NCBI GenBank assembly: GCA_905182185.1
Contig: CAJJAP010000004.1
Span: 136,178 to 200,177, forward strand
Reading direction: 5' to 3'
DNA length: 64,000 nucleotides
DNA from: an uncultured Candidatus Poseidoniales archaeon
GTDB taxonomy: Archaea; Thermoplasmatota; Poseidoniia; Poseidoniales; Poseidoniaceae
Made by a program: the position numbers and the translations under genes. Position 1 is the stretch's first letter. Every line of letters begins with the position of its first letter. The notes beneath the pieces were generated by a model. It saw nothing but the letters and a program-made list of their open reading frames with translations, had not been told where the DNA came from and did no database searches. This document shows, in pieces, positions 63,549 to 64,000 of the stretch.

Positions 63549-64000
63549 TTATTCCGAAATCCGATCAATTACTTGAAACGTAGAATTTCGTGAGATCTCA
63601 CCACGTACTTCGGTTGCCCAAGCATCAATTCCAATATTGGCGATAACAACCGTATCCCCAATATTTACTGTGCTATATTGAGGCCCCCAGTCATTGGCCC
63701 AACCACCGACCTTCATGGCTCCTGAAGAATCTTGAATCATCATTCCTTTTCTATGCCATTCCTTACCATTACGGCCAACACCTCGCTTATCAAAGCGATA
63801 AATCACCCTTCCTGCAACATTATATTTCGCTCTATAGGATAATAAATCAGTAGTAGATTCCTCATCCGGTAAAGCTGGAATTATTCTTGCATGAGGGTCG
63901 ACTTTGAGAATTATTTCACCTTTCCAATTGACAGTAAATACCAATCCTTCCAATTTGACAATATCTCCCTTCTTGATTCCAATTGGCCAACTTCTTTGAC
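63549..64000 (-). CDS. OB-fold nucleic-acid-binding protein, C-terminal part (cut by window edge)
   Basis: At least 150 residues; the open frame continues past the window edge (IGIKKGDIVKLEG), so the internal TTG at 63953 is not the start. Two strand-rich units, GDIVKLEGLVFTVNWKGEI and YNVAGRVIYRFDKRGVGRNG...MMIQDSSGAMKVGGW, look like tandem OB folds as in RPA/SSB-type proteins. Confidence 0.55.
   Translation of the reverse strand, partial: QRSWPIGIKKGDIVKLEGLVFTVNWKGEIILKVDPHARIIPALPDEESTTDLLSYRAKYNVAGRVIYRFDKRGVGRNGKEWHRKGMMIQDSSGAMKVGGWANDWGPQYSTVNIGDTVVIANIGIDAWATEVRGEISRNSTFQVIDRISE

Overview
The window looks like a stretch of chromosome from an uncultured planktonic euryarchaeon, most probably Marine Group II (Poseidoniales, Thermoplasmatota). 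Archaeal marks are a group II chaperonin, the eL42-eS27-aIF2alpha-Nop10-PAC2 translation cluster, eL37, eL41, archaeal-type triosephosphate isomerase, a SAMP-like protein and a tRNA-Trp whose intron is a C/D-box guide RNA. Large secreted proteins with TSP3 repeats, a subtilase, ETF and acyl-CoA dehydrogenase genes and bacterial-type squalene genes fit the Poseidoniales lifestyle. The assignment is an inference; no rRNA gene is present.

Layout. 1-11.4 kb: the N-terminus of a ferredoxin-flavodoxin fusion, a thermosome subunit, a giant secreted surface protein (frameshifted), membrane proteins, an aminotransferase and a subtilisin-like protease, all on the minus strand. 11.5-16.9 kb: a TM2 protein, then tRNA-Trp (intron), eL41, tRNA-Arg, a SprT-like metallopeptidase, a PPP-type phosphatase, tRNA-Ala and an ATP-grasp gene flanked by copies of the tRNA-Ala 3' end. 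16.9-30.9 kb: DEAD-box helicase, SGNH hydrolase with TSP3 repeats, MsrA, P5C dehydrogenase, PrsW-like protein, DUF92 protein, a thioredoxin-fold membrane protein, a Cas4-like Fe-S nuclease fold, TPI and an NDP-sugar pyrophosphorylase. 31.0-43.4 kb: sucCD, a zinc-ribbon protein with repeat-rich tails, hpnE-hpnC-hpnD, a glutaryl-CoA dehydrogenase-like gene, a beta-propeller protein and TyrRS. 43.4-55.4 kb: a stand-alone MCM N-terminal-like protein, etfBA, an MBL hydrolase, a ThiI-like protein without its PP-loop, purF, eL37, the eL42 translation operon and a SAMP-like ubiquitin fold. 55.4-62.5 kb: tRNA-Ser followed by a chain of stem-loops, then an accessory-looking six-gene operon with two KAS III-fold proteins, a membrane protein, an epimerase-like reductase, a PaaK-like adenylating enzyme and another membrane protein. 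62.9 kb to the end: an integral membrane protein and a partial OB-fold protein.

Connections. SucCD, ETF and the acyl-CoA dehydrogenase fit aerobic breakdown of amino acids or acyl chains. HpnCDE would convert farnesyl diphosphate to squalene. The most unusual signal is that tRNA genes encoding CCA are followed by stem-loops whose 5' arm is the tRNA 3' end itself, with further copies of the tRNA end nearby; this holds for Trp, Ala and Ser.

Caution. About ten genes are split into two or more frames, mostly by single-base shifts. In the repeat-rich gene the shifts coincide with G-run length differences, so uncorrected long-read error is the simplest explanation, and the breaks should not be read as biological pseudogenes without checking.
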